A DNA stretch of 64,000 bases from Nitratireductor thuwali (GCF_036621415.1 NZ_CP030941.1:1610001-1674000), one strand, 5' to 3'; positions 40,707-50,928 are shown, counted from the stretch's first letter. Numbers and translations are program-made. Notes: generated by a model from the sequence alone, not told the origin.

Positions 40707-41456
40707 ATGAAAGTCCTTGTACCGGTAAAGCGGGTCATCGACGCGAATGTGAAGCCGCGCGTGAAGGCGGACGGTTCAGGCGTCGAACTGGCTAACGTCA
40801 AGATGGCCATGAACCCGTTCTGCGAGATCGCCGTCGAGGAGGCGATCCGCATGAAGGAGGCCGGCAAGGTCGAGGAAATCGTCGCCGTTTCCATCGGCCC
40901 TGAAAAGGCCCAGGAAACGCTGCGGACCGCGCTCGCCATGGGCGCCGACCGCGCCATCCTGGTCAAGACCGACGAGACGGTCGAGCCGCTGGACGTCGCC
41001 AAGATCCTCAAGGCCGTGGCCGAAGAGGAGAAGCCGGAACTCGTCATCCTGGGCAAGCAGGCGATCGACGACGACGCGAACCAGACGGGCCAGATGCTGG
41101 CCGCCCTGCTCGGCTGGTCCCAGGGCACGTTCGCCTCCAAGGTCGAACTCGCCGACGGCAAGGCCACCGTCACGCGCGAAGTGGACGGCGGCTTGCAGGT
41201 GGTCGAGCTCAAGCTGCCGGCCATCGTCACCACCGATCTGCGCCTCAACCAGCCGCGTTACGCCTCCCTGCCCAACATCATGAAGGCCAAGAAGAAGCCG
41301 CTCGACCTGAAGGAGCCCGGCGACTACGGCGTCGAGCTCAAGACGCGCCTCAAGGTGCTGAAGACCGAGGAGCCGGCCGGCCGCAAGGCGGGTGTCAAGG
41401 TGGGGTCGGTCGCCGAACTGGTCGACAAGCTCAAGAACGAAGCCGGCGTGCTTTGA
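40707..41456 (+). CDS. etfB: Electron transfer flavoprotein subunit beta
   Basis: A 249-residue subunit that binds AMP and part of the FAD site in the EtfAB heterodimer, which passes electrons from acyl-CoA dehydrogenases to ETF:quinone oxidoreductase. It starts [18 protein letters not shown]. The ETF-beta signature [18 protein letters not shown] is present. The second ATG at 40707 is favoured, since AAAGGG lies nine bases before it. An ATG two codons earlier is too close. etfA follows 24 bases downstream. Confidence 0.97.
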   Translation: MKVLVPVKRVIDANVKPRVKADGSGVELANVKMAMNPFCEIAVEEAIRMKEAGKVEEIVAVSIGPEKAQETLRTALAMGADRAILVKTDETVEPLDVAKILKAVAEEEKPELVILGKQAIDDDANQTGQMLAALLGWSQGTFASKVELADGKATVTREVDGGLQVVELKLPAIVTTDLRLNQPRYASLPNIMKAKKKPLDLKEPGDYGVELKTRLKVLKTEEPAGRKAGVKVGSVAELVDKLKNEAGVL

Positions 41457-41480
41457 TCGCGCGATAGGAAAGGAACGACA

Positions 41481-42410
41481 ATGGCAATTCTCCTGATCGC
41501 AGAACACGACAACCAGTCGCTGTCCGAGCAGACCGCGAAGACGCTTTCTGCCGCCTCAGAATTCGGCTCGGACGTCGACATCCTCGTCGCCGGCAACGAC
41601 GCCCGGGCGGCGGCAGACGCGGCGGCAAAGCTGGCCGGCGTGCGCAAGGTGCTGCTGGCCGAAAGCGCAGCGCTGGCCGAGCGCCTGGCCGAGCCTCTTG
41701 CCGCCACGATCGTGGGGCTCGCCGACGGCTACGACACCTTCGTCGCGCCCGCCACCACCACCGGTAAGAACGTCATGCCGCGCGTGGCCGCCCTGCTCGA
41801 CGTCATGCAGGTCTCGGATGTCGTGGAAGTGATCGACGGCAAGACGTTCAAGCGCCCGATCTATGCCGGCAACGCCATCCAGACGGTGGAATCGACCGAC
41901 GCCAAGCGCGTCATCACCATCCGCACCTCGTCCTTCCAGCCTGCCGGCGAAGGCGGTTCGGCCGGCGTGGAAACCGTAGAGGCGGCGGCTGATCCCGCCC
42001 TCTCGTCCTTCGTCGAGAACCGCATTGCCGCAAGCGACCGTCCGGAACTGACCTCCGCCAAGATCATCATTTCCGGCGGCCGGGCGCTCGGATCAGCGGA
42101 GAAGTTCGAGGAAGTCATCCTCCCCGTCGCCGACAAGCTCGGAGCCGCCGTCGGCGCCTCCCGCGCCGCCGTCGACGCCGGCTATGCGCCGAACGATTGG
42201 CAGGTGGGCCAGACCGGCAAGGTCGTCGCTCCTGACCTTTATATCGCCTGCGGCATCTCAGGTGCCATTCAGCATCTGGCCGGCATGAAGGATTCCAGGG
42301 TCATCGTCGCCATCAACAAGGACGAGGAAGCGCCGATCTTCCAGGTCGCCGATTACGGCCTCGTCGCCGACCTGTTCGACGTGTTGCCGGAGCTTGAGAA
42401 GGCCCTTTAA
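41481..42410 (+). CDS. etfA: Electron transfer flavoprotein subunit alpha
   Basis: A 309-residue FAD-binding subunit of ETF. The C-terminal domain has the ETF-alpha signature [20 protein letters not shown] and the FAD-binding stretch [12 protein letters not shown]. The N-terminal half ([14 protein letters not shown]) is the Rossmann-like domain that pairs with EtfB. Dehydrogenases that could feed it are encoded at 44423 (FadE-like). The TAA stop is directly followed by AGCGCC, resembling the start of the RIME-like repeats. Confidence 0.97.
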   Translation: MAILLIAEHDNQSLSEQTAKTLSAASEFGSDVDILVAGNDARAAADAAAKLAGVRKVLLAESAALAERLAEPLAATIVGLADGYDTFVAPATTTGKNVMPRVAALLDVMQVSDVVEVIDGKTFKRPIYAGNAIQTVESTDAKRVITIRTSSFQPAGEGGSAGVETVEAAADPALSSFVENRIAASDRPELTSAKIIISGGRALGSAEKFEEVILPVADKLGAAVGASRAAVDAGYAPNDWQVGQTGKVVAPDLYIACGISGAIQHLAGMKDSRVIVAINKDEEAPIFQVADYGLVADLFDVLPELEKAL

Positions 42411-42610
42411 AGCGCCCTGCGTTCGCCCGCGCTCACGGCGCTTTGGCTCTTGGCCCTGGCACAGGCCGATACGCAGGCGCGAGCGGCTTGATTCGCGCGG
42501 GAGGCGCGCGCAAGATGCCGAAAGCGGGGCGGCCGGTCTGCTCCGCTTTCCTTTTCCGCACGCGTGCGGCTATCAGGAGATTCCACCGGGCTGCAAAATG
42601 TTATAGTTTG
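42408..42610. repeat. Repeat-derived intergenic region between etfA and hbd (copy E)
   Basis: A 255-base gap holding two features. An inverted repeat AAAGCGCC/GGCGCTTT directly follows etfA and may act as a weak terminator. A second sequence at about 42568-42596 contains ATCAGGAGATTCCACC, related to the cores at 15813 and 18293. The remainder up to the hbd start is AT-richer and may contain its promoter. Confidence 0.45.
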
Positions 42611-42665
42611 CGCTGCAACAATAAACAGGCATGGGCGGTTCACGCCCTGCGACGGGATCGGTGAG

Positions 42666-43547
42666 ATGACGGGCAAAATTGAGACGGTTGGCATTGTCGG
42701 CGCCGGCCAGATGGGCAGCGGCATTGCGCATGTGGCGGCGCAGGCCGGTTACAAGGTCAAACTCTACGACCTTTCGGAGGATCGGATCGAGGCCGGAATT
42801 GCCACGATCAGCGGCAACATGGCCCGCCAGGTCTCTTCCGGCAAGATGGAGGACAAGCTCCGGCAGGAATCCCTCAGCCGCATCACCCCTGCGACTAGGC
42901 TCGATGAGCTTGCCGATGTCGATCTCATCATCGAAGCCGCCACGGAAGACGAGACGGTCAAGCGCAAGATCTTCACGCAACTTTGCCCTCTGCTCAATCC
43001 GGAAGCGCTGATCGCCTCCAACACCTCCTCCCTTTCCATTACGCGGTTGGCCGCGCAGACGGACCGGGCTGAGCGCTTCATCGGCATTCATTTCATGAAT
43101 CCGGTTCCCGTGATGAAGCTGGTGGAGCTGGTTCGCGGCATCGCCACGGAGGACTATACCTTCGAGACCGCGCGCAGCTTTGTCGAAAGCCTCGACAAGA
43201 CCATCACCGTGGCCGAGGATTTTCCCGCCTTCATCGTCAACCGCATCCTGCTGCCGATGATCAATGAGGCCATTTACACGCTCTATGAGGGGGTGGGATC
43301 GGTCGATGCCATCGACACCGCCATGAAGCTCGGCGCCAACCATCCCATGGGCCCTTTGCAGCTCGCCGACTTCATCGGCCTCGACACCTGCCTGTCCATC
43401 ATGCAGGTGCTTTATGAAGGCCTCGCCGATTCAAAGTACCGCCCGTGTCCGTTGCTGGTGAAATATGTCGAAGCGGGCTGGCTGGGCCGCAAGACCGGCC
43501 GGGGCTTTTACGATTATCGCGAAGACCCGCCGGTGCCGACCCGGTAG
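42666..43547 (+). CDS. hbd: 3-hydroxybutyryl-CoA dehydrogenase
   Basis: A 293-residue NAD(P)-dependent dehydrogenase converting 3-hydroxybutyryl-CoA to acetoacetyl-CoA. It has the dinucleotide fold VGIVGAGQMGSGIAHVAA and the family signature DFPAFIVNRILLPMINEAI. HFMNPVPVMKLVE contains the catalytic His, and the C-terminal GRKTGRGFYDY is also typical. The ATG at 42666 starts MTGKIETVGIVGAG. Earlier starts lie in repeat DNA. It follows etfBA and probably works in fatty acid or polyhydroxybutyrate metabolism. Confidence 0.96.
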   Translation: MTGKIETVGIVGAGQMGSGIAHVAAQAGYKVKLYDLSEDRIEAGIATISGNMARQVSSGKMEDKLRQESLSRITPATRLDELADVDLIIEAATEDETVKRKIFTQLCPLLNPEALIASNTSSLSITRLAAQTDRAERFIGIHFMNPVPVMKLVELVRGIATEDYTFETARSFVESLDKTITVAEDFPAFIVNRILLPMINEAIYTLYEGVGSVDAIDTAMKLGANHPMGPLQLADFIGLDTCLSIMQVLYEGLADSKYRPCPLLVKYVEAGWLGRKTGRGFYDYREDPPVPTR

Positions 43548-43554
43548 AACCGCC

Positions 43555-44349
43555 TCAATGCAGCAATGGGACCGGCTGCTGGGCCTCACCAAGAGCGCCC
43601 AGTACCACTCGATTTCGGCCAGCGTTCTTGGCTTCATAGAGCCGCTCGTCCGCCACCCGGAACAGTTCGCTGAACCCCGTCTTCCGGTCGAACGCGGCGC
43701 AGCCGATGCTCACCGACAGTTTGCATTCCTTGCCACGCGGCAAGAACGCCACGTCACAGACCGCCTGTCGGACGCGCTCGGCAACGCCGGCGGCTGCATG
43801 CTCGGTCGCGCCCGGCAGGAACACTCCGAACTCTTCGCCGCCCAGACGGCCGACGAGGTCGTCCTTGCGCACCACTGACTGGATCGCGCCGGCAATCGCC
43901 TTCAGCGCCACGTCGCCTTCGTGATGGCCGAAACGGTCGTTGATCTTCTTGAAGTGGTCCGCGTCGATGACGAGCAGGGCTCCGCTCGCCAAACACTCCT
44001 CACCGCCGCGATGTATCAGCCAGTCTTCCACGTGCTTTGAGAACGCACCTCGGTTGAGGCAGTTCGTCAGGAAATCGATGGCCGCGGCATCGGCCAGCTT
44101 GTAGTTGGCGATGACGAGCTCGCGCAGCTTCAGGGTCAGATAGAAGAACAGCGGGCCGGCCAGAACAATCGGGATGATGATCGCCGAAAGGAGAGCGCGT
44201 GTCAGAACCTCTTCGCCAAAGGCCCTGAAGAACATGACGTTGATGATGATGGCCACGCCGACACAACCGGCCGTGCCGATTATCGTCCAACTCGCGAGCT
44301 TCCACCGGCCTTTGGCAGACATGCCGCGCAGTGTCGCTAACAATCCCAT
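43555..44349 (-). CDS. Membrane-bound GGDEF diguanylate cyclase
   Basis: A 264-residue protein with two membrane helices (about 21-41 and 50-72) and a C-terminal GGDEF domain that makes cyclic di-GMP from GTP. The active site is GGEEF (residues 170-174), a functional variant. Five residues before it lies RKDD (161-164), matching the RxxD product-inhibition site. No sensory domain other than the membrane region is visible. It converges with hbd, the stop codons being 7 bases apart. Confidence 0.93.
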   Translation of the reverse strand: MGLLATLRGMSAKGRWKLASWTIIGTAGCVGVAIIINVMFFRAFGEEVLTRALLSAIIIPIVLAGPLFFYLTLKLRELVIANYKLADAAAIDFLTNCLNRGAFSKHVEDWLIHRGGEECLASGALLVIDADHFKKINDRFGHHEGDVALKAIAGAIQSVVRKDDLVGRLGGEEFGVFLPGATEHAAAGVAERVRQAVCDVAFLPRGKECKLSVSIGCAAFDRKTGFSELFRVADERLYEAKNAGRNRVVLGALGEAQQPVPLLH

Positions 44350-44422
44350 ACATGCCCCCTGAACATGATCGGACAGAATGCGTCGCCATCTATGAAGATC
44401 GCGTTACCTGCGCCTGATTTTT

Positions 44423-46699
44423 CTATTCTGCCGCCTGCCGCCGCACCGCCCGGCGGTTGGCCGCTCGTCTGTGCTGGCTGGCGATGGGCGAGATTTCGTC
44501 CATGGGAAAGGCGTCCACCGCGACGACCCGCTGAACCGCCTCGCGCGCCTGCGCCAGATGATCGAACTCAGCCGCTGTGATCAGTCCCTTGCGACGTGCC
44601 TCTTCCGCATCATGCTCGCCCCCGTCGCGCATTTTCTTTTCGATGGGCGCGACATCCGCAACCAGCCGGAACGCCTCCTCGAGATCCTTGATCGGATGCT
44701 CCTCATGCCCTTCACCAAGATAAAGCCCCGGCGTCAGCCGGTCACGCTGCGTCGATGGCCGGGTGATGATGCCGGCGAGCCTCGAAATCAGCCGGTCGGA
44801 GGGAGCGGGATCGGGAACGCCCATGGGAAAGGCTACGATCCGCGTCAGCCACGCCGCCCACCGCGCCGGAAGATTGTCGAGAACGCCGCGGAAGGCGCGC
44901 CCGATGCGGCTTTCGCCCTCCAGCATGAGATAGTCCACGATCGGCCGGTCATCCGCCTGGCGCCCCTCCGTCTCGAACCGCTTGAGAACCGCTGCCAGCA
45001 GATAAAGCTCGGCCAATATGTCGCCGAGCCGGGCCGAGATCAGTTCCTTCCGCTTCAGCGAGCCGCCGAGCGTCATCAGAGCGAGGTCAGCGACGAGCGC
45101 GAAGGCGCTGGCATAGCGCGACAGTCGCTTCCAGTGCCGGGGCATGGCGGCATCGGCGGGCGCCGGTCCCACATGTCCGCCCGACCAGCCGCGAACGAAG
45201 GCGCGACCCGTGTTCTTGAATGCGTGGCTGATATGCTTCCAGAACGCCTTGTCGAAAGCATCGAGCCCGCGCTCCCTGTCGTCGTCCGAAAGGGCGAGCA
45301 ATTCCTCCAGCATATAGGGATGCGACCGGATGGCGCCCTGGCCGAAGATCATCAGATTGCGGGTGAGGATGTTCGCGCCCTCGACCGTGATGCCGATCGG
45401 CACCGAGCGGTAGGCGCTGCCAAGATAGTTGCGAGGACCGTCTATGATCGCCTTGCCGCCGTGGATATCCATCGCGTGCTCGATGGAGCGGCGCATGCGC
45501 TCGGTCGCGTGATATTTCATGATGGCCGAGATGACCGAAGGCTTGTGTCCTTCATCCAGCGCGGCCAGCGTCACCCGCCGCGCGGCGTCGATGAGATAGG
45601 CGTTACCGACGATTTCGGCCAGCGGCTCCTGGATGCCCTCGAACATGGCGATGGGCACGTTGAACTGGGTGCGCACCCGCGCATAGGCCCCGGTCGCCCG
45701 CGCGCACATGGCCGCAGAAGCGGCGGACTGGGAAGGAAGGGAGATGCTGCGGCCGGCCGCCAACGCCGTCATCAGCATCGTCCAGCCCTGGCCGATCTGC
45801 TTCTCGCCGCCCAATATCCGCTCCAGCGGGATGAAAACATCCCTACCATAGAGCGGACCGTTCTGAAAAAAAGTGAACTGCGGGATATGCCGCTCGCCAT
45901 AGCTGACGCCGGGCGTATTGGTCGGCAGCAGCGCCACCGTTATGCCCAGGTCTTCGCCGCGCCCCAGATGGTTCTCCGGGTCGTGCATCTTGAAGGCCAG
46001 CCCCATCACCGTGGCGACAGGCCCGAGCGTGATATAGCGCTTATGGAAGTTGAGGCGCACGCCGAGCGTCTTCTTGCCCTTCCAGGTGCCGTATTCGACG
46101 ACGCCTGAATCCGTCATCGCCGCCGCGTCCGAGCCGGCATCCGGCGACGTCAGGCCGAAACAGGGTATGTCGCGGCCATCGGCCAGCCGCGGCAGCCAGT
46201 AATCGCGCTGCTCATCCGTGCCGAAATGCATCAGCAGCTCGCCCGGCCCGAGCGAGTTCGGCACCATCACCGTCACGCCCGCAACCACGCTGGTGGAAGA
46301 GACCGTGCGAACGACTTCGGAATGCGCCGTATTCGAGAAGCCGAGCCCGCCATATTCCTTCGGGATGATCATGCCGAAGAACCTCTTCTTGCGCATGAAA
46401 TCCCAGACGGCCTTGGGCAGGTCCCGGTCGACCCAGTTGAGCTTCCAGTCGTCGACCATGGCACATAGTTCGCGCACCGGGCCGTCCAGAAAGGCCTGCT
46501 CCTCGTCCGAAAGCGTGGCGGGGGGCATGGCAAGAAATTCGTTCCAGTCGGGATTGCCGGTGAAAAGCGCGCCATCCCACCACACGGACCCCGCATTGAT
46601 CGCCTCCCGCTCCGTCTCCGAAATGGGCGGCATGATGCGCGAGGCCCAGCTGAATATGGGCTTCGTCATCCTGTTGCGTCGAAATTCAGTGAAGCCCAC
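44423..46699 (-). CDS. Acyl-CoA dehydrogenase, FadE-like with C-terminal DUF1974
   Basis: A 758-residue acyl-CoA dehydrogenase of the large FadE class that performs the first step of beta-oxidation and passes electrons to ETF. The dehydrogenase core (about 80-480) has KEYGGLGFSNTAHSEVV, GLTSPDAGSDAAAMTD, and DIHGGKAIIDGPRNYLG. The C-terminal about 280 residues match the FadE-specific DUF1974 extension. The GTG at 46699 has GGAGG six bases upstream. The ATG ten codons later is an alternative, and the 777-residue frame is too long. Confidence 0.92.
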   Translation of the reverse strand: MGFTEFRRNRMTKPIFSWASRIMPPISETEREAINAGSVWWDGALFTGNPDWNEFLAMPPATLSDEEQAFLDGPVRELCAMVDDWKLNWVDRDLPKAVWDFMRKKRFFGMIIPKEYGGLGFSNTAHSEVVRTVSSTSVVAGVTVMVPNSLGPGELLMHFGTDEQRDYWLPRLADGRDIPCFGLTSPDAGSDAAAMTDSGVVEYGTWKGKKTLGVRLNFHKRYITLGPVATVMGLAFKMHDPENHLGRGEDLGITVALLPTNTPGVSYGERHIPQFTFFQNGPLYGRDVFIPLERILGGEKQIGQGWTMLMTALAAGRSISLPSQSAASAAMCARATGAYARVRTQFNVPIAMFEGIQEPLAEIVGNAYLIDAARRVTLAALDEGHKPSVISAIMKYHATERMRRSIEHAMDIHGGKAIIDGPRNYLGSAYRSVPIGITVEGANILTRNLMIFGQGAIRSHPYMLEELLALSDDDRERGLDAFDKAFWKHISHAFKNTGRAFVRGWSGGHVGPAPADAAMPRHWKRLSRYASAFALVADLALMTLGGSLKRKELISARLGDILAELYLLAAVLKRFETEGRQADDRPIVDYLMLEGESRIGRAFRGVLDNLPARWAAWLTRIVAFPMGVPDPAPSDRLISRLAGIITRPSTQRDRLTPGLYLGEGHEEHPIKDLEEAFRLVADVAPIEKKMRDGGEHDAEEARRKGLITAAEFDHLAQAREAVQRVVAVDAFPMDEISPIASQHRRAANRRAVRRQAAE

Positions 46700-46848
46700 C
46701 TGCTGCCTCCGTTTGGCTGCGCCCTTGCCGCAAGTTAACGTCGCTTGCGATGGCAATGGCCTTCCGCGATACCAGCGCTACGCGGGACTGCCTTCAATAT
46801 AGCAGGAATGCGCCGGCAGACGACAGGGTTCCGGATGGGAGGTGGTCC

Positions 46849-47217
46849 TCAGCCCGAGATCTCCTCGCATTCGGCCCGCGGCGGGGCGTCCTCGCCAGCC
46901 GCCAGGTCGAAAAGAGATGCGGTTTTGCCCTTTGTCCACCAGACAAAGGCATCGCCCGCATAGCGGGCGCCCGAGCCGGAGATCACATTCGACGCGACGA
47001 CCGGCCGGTCGTCGACCACGAACACCGCCAGCGAGACGGGGCCGGCATTGACGTAATCGACGGTCATTTGGAAGGCGCCGCAATCGTAGTCGACGCGGAT
47101 CTCCTCGACTTCTTGTTCGCCGGGCAGCACAAGATTGACCTCGCTCGCATGCCCGCTCGTGACGGCGCCTGCAAGAACTGCCATGCCGGCCAATGAAATT
47201 GCTCCAGATCGAAACAT
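46849..47217 (-). CDS. MliC-like lysozyme inhibitor family protein
   Basis: A 122-residue secreted protein with a signal peptide (cleavage near GHAS, residue 25). The mature part matches the MliC/C-type lysozyme inhibitor fold: YDCGAFQMTVDYVN, SGSGARYAGD (residues 80-89) and FVWWTKGKTASLFD. Cys46 and Cys117 could form the conserved disulfide. There is no lipobox, so it is probably periplasmic rather than lipid-anchored. It lies between the fadE-like and tlpA genes in the same direction. Confidence 0.82.
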   Translation of the reverse strand: MFRSGAISLAGMAVLAGAVTSGHASEVNLVLPGEQEVEEIRVDYDCGAFQMTVDYVNAGPVSLAVFVVDDRPVVASNVISGSGARYAGDAFVWWTKGKTASLFDLAAGEDAPPRAECEEISG

Positions 47218-47279
47218 AGGCTGCCTCCTTTAACGCTGAAAAGTCATGTTCGCATGAAGCGCGTCAAGCAAGGCGTGCG

Positions 47280-47942
47280 TCAGCCTTCGGGGGTGGCCAC
47301 CGCCGCCTCGATCAGCCTCTCCGCATCCGCGCTGTCCCATGCCGCCGGCCCGTTCATATGGGCGAGCAGATTCCCCTCGCCGTCAAGCAGCAGCGTGACG
47401 GGCAGGCCGAGCGCCAGCCCGCGGGATTTGAGGTCGTTGAAAATCTTCATCTTGTTGTCGCGATAATGGGCAAGCGCCGTGATGTTGGTCTCTTCCAGAA
47501 AGCGTTTCGGCTTAGCGTCGTCGCCGAGGTCGACATTGACAGCCACGACCTCGAACGCATCGGAGCCGAGTTTTTGCTGAAGTGCATCGAGCGCCGGCAT
47601 CTCTTCGCGGCACGGCGTGCACCATGTAGCCCAGAGATTGATGAGAAGCGTCTTGCCACTGAAATCAGCCACCGTCAGCGGCTGGCCGTCCGGGCCGTTG
47701 AAGGCAAGGTCGGTGAGCGGGCGCGGCGGATCGGCCGGCAGCATGGCCGCGACTTCTCCCGTTATATATGGGTCGATTGCGGCGACCTTGGCCAGCGTGG
47801 CCGCGCCGACATTTGCCGTCGCGCCGTTGTTGCCATCGGCGGCACCCATGACGTATACGGCAATCGCTCCGGCAACGATGCCTGCGGCCGCGGCAATTGC
47901 GGCCATTCGAAACGCCGGCTTGGTCAATTTCTTGTTCGGCAT
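47280..47942 (-). CDS. tlpA: TlpA family thiol:disulfide reductase
   Basis: A 220-residue membrane-anchored periplasmic thioredoxin. Residues about 10-33 form the membrane anchor. The thioredoxin active site is WATWCTPC (Cys108, Cys111), and cis-Pro lies in [11 protein letters not shown]. TlpA in Bradyrhizobium reduces cytochrome oxidase copper-centre assembly proteins, and a similar role is likely. The ATG at 47942 begins [11 protein letters not shown]. It is divergent from argH with only 28 bases between starts, a conserved alphaproteobacterial arrangement. Confidence 0.93.
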   Translation of the reverse strand: MPNKKLTKPAFRMAAIAAAAGIVAGAIAVYVMGAADGNNGATANVGAATLAKVAAIDPYITGEVAAMLPADPPRPLTDLAFNGPDGQPLTVADFSGKTLLINLWATWCTPCREEMPALDALQQKLGSDAFEVVAVNVDLGDDAKPKRFLEETNITALAHYRDNKMKIFNDLKSRGLALGLPVTLLLDGEGNLLAHMNGPAAWDSADAERLIEAAVATPEG

Positions 47943-47970
47943 AAAATCACTCCAGGACCCGGTTATCACG

Positions 47971-49392
47971 ATGAGCGAAGACAAAGCCAGCAACCGCATG
48001 TGGGGCGGACGTTTTGCCTCAGGTCCGGACGCCGTGATGGAAGCCATCAACGCGTCCATCGACTTCGACAGGAAGCTGTATGCGCAAGACATTCGTGGCA
48101 GCCTCGCGCACGCGGCTATGCTTGCTGAAACTGGCATAATTTCGACGGAAGACGAACAGAAGATCGCTCACGGCCTCAACACGATCCTGTCAGAGATCGA
48201 AGCCGGAACTTTCGAGTTTTCGGCAAGGCTCGAAGACATCCACATGAATGTCGAGGCCCGTCTGGCCGAGCTCATCGGCCCCGCCGCCGGCCGCCTGCAC
48301 ACGGCCCGCTCGCGCAACGACCAGGTGGCGCTCGACTTCCGGCTCTGGGTGAAGGAGGAACTGGAGCGGACCGACCAGGCGCTGAGCCGGCTTCTCGGGG
48401 CGTTCCTGGCCCGAGCCGAGGAGCACGCCGCCACCATCATGCCCGGCTTCACCCATCTTCAGACTGCGCAGCCCGTCACCTTCGGTCACCATCTCATGGC
48501 CTATGTGGAGATGCTCGGCCGCGACCGCTCGCGCGTGCGCGATGCGATCGAGCGTCTCGACGAATGCCCGCTCGGCGCGGCCGCGCTTGCCGGCACCGGC
48601 TTTGCCATCGACCGGCACATGACGGCGGAAGCGCTGGGCTTCCGCGAGCCCACGCGCAATTCCATCGACACCGTGTCCGACCGCGATTTCGCGCTGGAAT
48701 TTCTGTCTGTCGCCGCCATTTGCGCGACCCATCTGTCCCGTCTCGCGGAGGAGATCGTCATCTGGTCGACCCCGCAATTCGGCTTCGTGCGGCTCTCCGA
48801 TGCCTTCTCCACGGGCTCCTCGATCATGCCGCAGAAGAAGAACCCCGATGCCGCTGAGCTGATCCGCGCCAAGACCGGACGCATCAATGGCGATCTCATC
48901 GGCCTTCTGACCGTTATGAAGGGGCTTCCGCTCGCCTATTCCAAGGACATGCAGGAAGACAAGGAAAATGTTTTCGACGCGGCCGAGACGCTGGATCTCA
49001 TGCTGGCCGCGATGACCGGCATGATCGGCGATCTCGAGGTCAACAGGCAGGCCATGAAGAAGGCGGCCGGCAGCGGCTATTCCACGGCAACAGACCTTGC
49101 TGACTGGCTGGTGCGCGAAGCTGGCCTGCCATTCCGCGACGCCCACCATGCTACCGGCCGCGCGGTGGCGCTGGCCGAAGAGAAAAAATGCGCATTGGAA
49201 AAACTGTCGCTCGAAGAGTTGCAGGCAATCAACCCGGCCATCACCGATGACGTTTTCTCGGTGCTGTCGGTCTCCAACTCTGTCAGAAGCCGCACCTCCT
49301 ATGGCGGAACGGCGCCCGCAGAAGTGCGCCGGCAGATACGCAACTGGAAGAAGCGACTGAAACGGGATGCAAGCGCCGCGAAAAGCGGCTAG
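47971..49392 (+). CDS. argH: Argininosuccinate lyase
   Basis: A 473-residue enzyme for the final step of arginine synthesis, splitting argininosuccinate into arginine and fumarate. The fumarase/ASL superfamily signature [11 protein letters not shown] is present with its catalytic Ser loop. It has the usual N-terminal [18 protein letters not shown] and [13 protein letters not shown]. The ATG at 47971 starts [16 protein letters not shown] frame open from 47617 lies antisense to tlpA and is not real. lptM and lysA follow. Confidence 0.97.
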   Translation: MSEDKASNRMWGGRFASGPDAVMEAINASIDFDRKLYAQDIRGSLAHAAMLAETGIISTEDEQKIAHGLNTILSEIEAGTFEFSARLEDIHMNVEARLAELIGPAAGRLHTARSRNDQVALDFRLWVKEELERTDQALSRLLGAFLARAEEHAATIMPGFTHLQTAQPVTFGHHLMAYVEMLGRDRSRVRDAIERLDECPLGAAALAGTGFAIDRHMTAEALGFREPTRNSIDTVSDRDFALEFLSVAAICATHLSRLAEEIVIWSTPQFGFVRLSDAFSTGSSIMPQKKNPDAAELIRAKTGRINGDLIGLLTVMKGLPLAYSKDMQEDKENVFDAAETLDLMLAAMTGMIGDLEVNRQAMKKAAGSGYSTATDLADWLVREAGLPFRDAHHATGRAVALAEEKKCALEKLSLEELQAINPAITDDVFSVLSVSNSVRSRTSYGGTAPAEVRRQIRNWKKRLKRDASAAKSG

Positions 49393-49430
49393 AAAGCCCC
49401 TTCCACAGTCACAGGCCGTACGGACGGAAC

Positions 49431-49634
49431 ATGACCGCCAGCAGAATTTGCGCCCTTATCGCCCTCAGCGCCGCGCTTGCGCTTGCCGCCTGCGGCCGCA
49501 AGGCCGATCTCGATACGCCCTATGACGCTGCCATCGAGGCCAGGAAACAGGCGGAACGCGACGACAAGCCCCTGCCGCCTGAGCCCGAGAAGCCGGTCGA
49601 GGACCGTCCTTTCATTCTCGATGGCCTGATCTAA
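49431..49634 (+). CDS. lptM: LPS translocon maturation chaperone-like lipoprotein LptM
   Basis: A 67-residue lipoprotein. The lipobox ALAAC puts the lipidated Cys at residue 21 and is followed by GRKADLDTP, the hallmark of LptM/YifL. The tail is rich in charged residues and Pro and ends RPFILDGLI. E. coli LptM helps LptD form its native disulfides, and the same function is inferred. It lies between argH and lysA, a position conserved across Rhizobiales and matching E. coli yifL near dapF/lysA-type genes. Confidence 0.9.
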   Translation: MTASRICALIALSAALALAACGRKADLDTPYDAAIEARKQAERDDKPLPPEPEKPVEDRPFILDGLI

Positions 49635-49662
49635 GGCCTTTTATCCAGCGAAAGCGCCCGAC

Positions 49663-50928
49663 GTGAACCATTTCGAATATCGTGACGGCATCCTCCACGC
49701 CGAGGATATAGCCCTGCCGGACATAGCCGCCGCCGTCGGGACTCCCTTCTATTGCTACTCAACGGCAACGCTGACGCGGCATTACCGGGTTTTCGCCGAG
49801 GCTCTGTCGGGGCTGGACGCGCTCATCTGCTACGCCATGAAGGCCAATTCCAACCAGGCGGTCCTGAAGGCCCTCGCCAATCTCGGCGCCGGCGCCGACG
49901 TGGTTTCGGAAGGCGAGTTGCGGCGGGCGCTGGCGGCGGGCATTCGCAGCGACAAGATCCTTTTCTCCGGCGTCGGCAAGACCGCCCGCGAAATGGATTT
50001 CGCTCTGGAGGCCGGCATCCTGTGCTTCAACGTGGAATCCCTGCCGGAGCTGGAAATGCTGTCGCAGCGGGCCACGGCGCTCGGCCGCACAGCATCCGTG
50101 TCGCTGCGCATCAACCCGGATGTCGACGCCCGGACCCACAAGAAGATCTCCACCGGCAAATCCGAAAACAAGTTCGGCATTCCCTGGAAGGATGCGAAGG
50201 CCGCCTACGAACGCGCCGCCCGGCTGCCGGGGCTGCGCGTGGCCGGCATCGACATGCATATCGGCAGCCAGATCACCGAGCTGCAGCCCTTCGACGACGC
50301 ATTCGCGCTGCTGACCGATCTGACCGAGACGCTGCGCGCGGACGGACATGCGATAGAGCATGTCGATCTGGGCGGCGGGCTCGGCGTGCCGTACCAGGAA
50401 GATAACCTGCCCCCGCCCCTTCCCGACGCCTATGCCCAGGTCGTGCAAAAGCACGTGAAGCGGCTCGGCCTGAAGGTGATCTTCGAGCCGGGGCGGCTGA
50501 TCGCGGCCAATGCCGGCATCCTCGTGAGCCAGATCATCTATGTGAAAGAAGGCGACGCCCGGAACTTCGTCATCGTCGACGCGGCGATGAACGATCTGAT
50601 CAGGCCGACGCTCTATGAGGCCTATCATGCGATCAGGCCGGTTGCCGAGCCCGGTCCCGACGCCGGGCGGATGAACGCAGATGTCGTCGGCCCCGTTTGC
50701 GAGACAGGCGACTTCCTCGCGCAGGACCGCGATCTTCCAGTGCTCAAGGCCGGCGATCTCATCGCGATCGGCACGGCGGGCGCCTACGGGGCGGTGCTGG
50801 CGAGCACCTATAATTCGCGCCTGCTCGTGCCCGAAGTCATCGTCAGCGGCGACCGCTACCACGTGGCCCGTCCGCGCCCCAGCTACGAAGACCTGATCGG
50901 CCTCGATTCCCTGCCTGACTGGCTCTGA
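49663..50928 (+). CDS. lysA: Diaminopimelate decarboxylase
   Basis: A 421-residue PLP enzyme converting meso-diaminopimelate to lysine. Lys60 in YAMKANSNQ binds the cofactor. Other motifs are HIGSQI, EHVDLGGGLGVPY and VVGPVCETGDFLA, with the catalytic Cys. The GTG at 49663 gives MNHFEYRDG as in relatives, and no closer ATG fits. It ends the argH-lptM-lysA series and is followed by a strong hairpin. Confidence 0.97.
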   Translation: MNHFEYRDGILHAEDIALPDIAAAVGTPFYCYSTATLTRHYRVFAEALSGLDALICYAMKANSNQAVLKALANLGAGADVVSEGELRRALAAGIRSDKILFSGVGKTAREMDFALEAGILCFNVESLPELEMLSQRATALGRTASVSLRINPDVDARTHKKISTGKSENKFGIPWKDAKAAYERAARLPGLRVAGIDMHIGSQITELQPFDDAFALLTDLTETLRADGHAIEHVDLGGGLGVPYQEDNLPPPLPDAYAQVVQKHVKRLGLKVIFEPGRLIAANAGILVSQIIYVKEGDARNFVIVDAAMNDLIRPTLYEAYHAIRPVAEPGPDAGRMNADVVGPVCETGDFLAQDRDLPVLKAGDLIAIGTAGAYGAVLASTYNSRLLVPEVIVSGDRYHVARPRPSYEDLIGLDSLPDWL

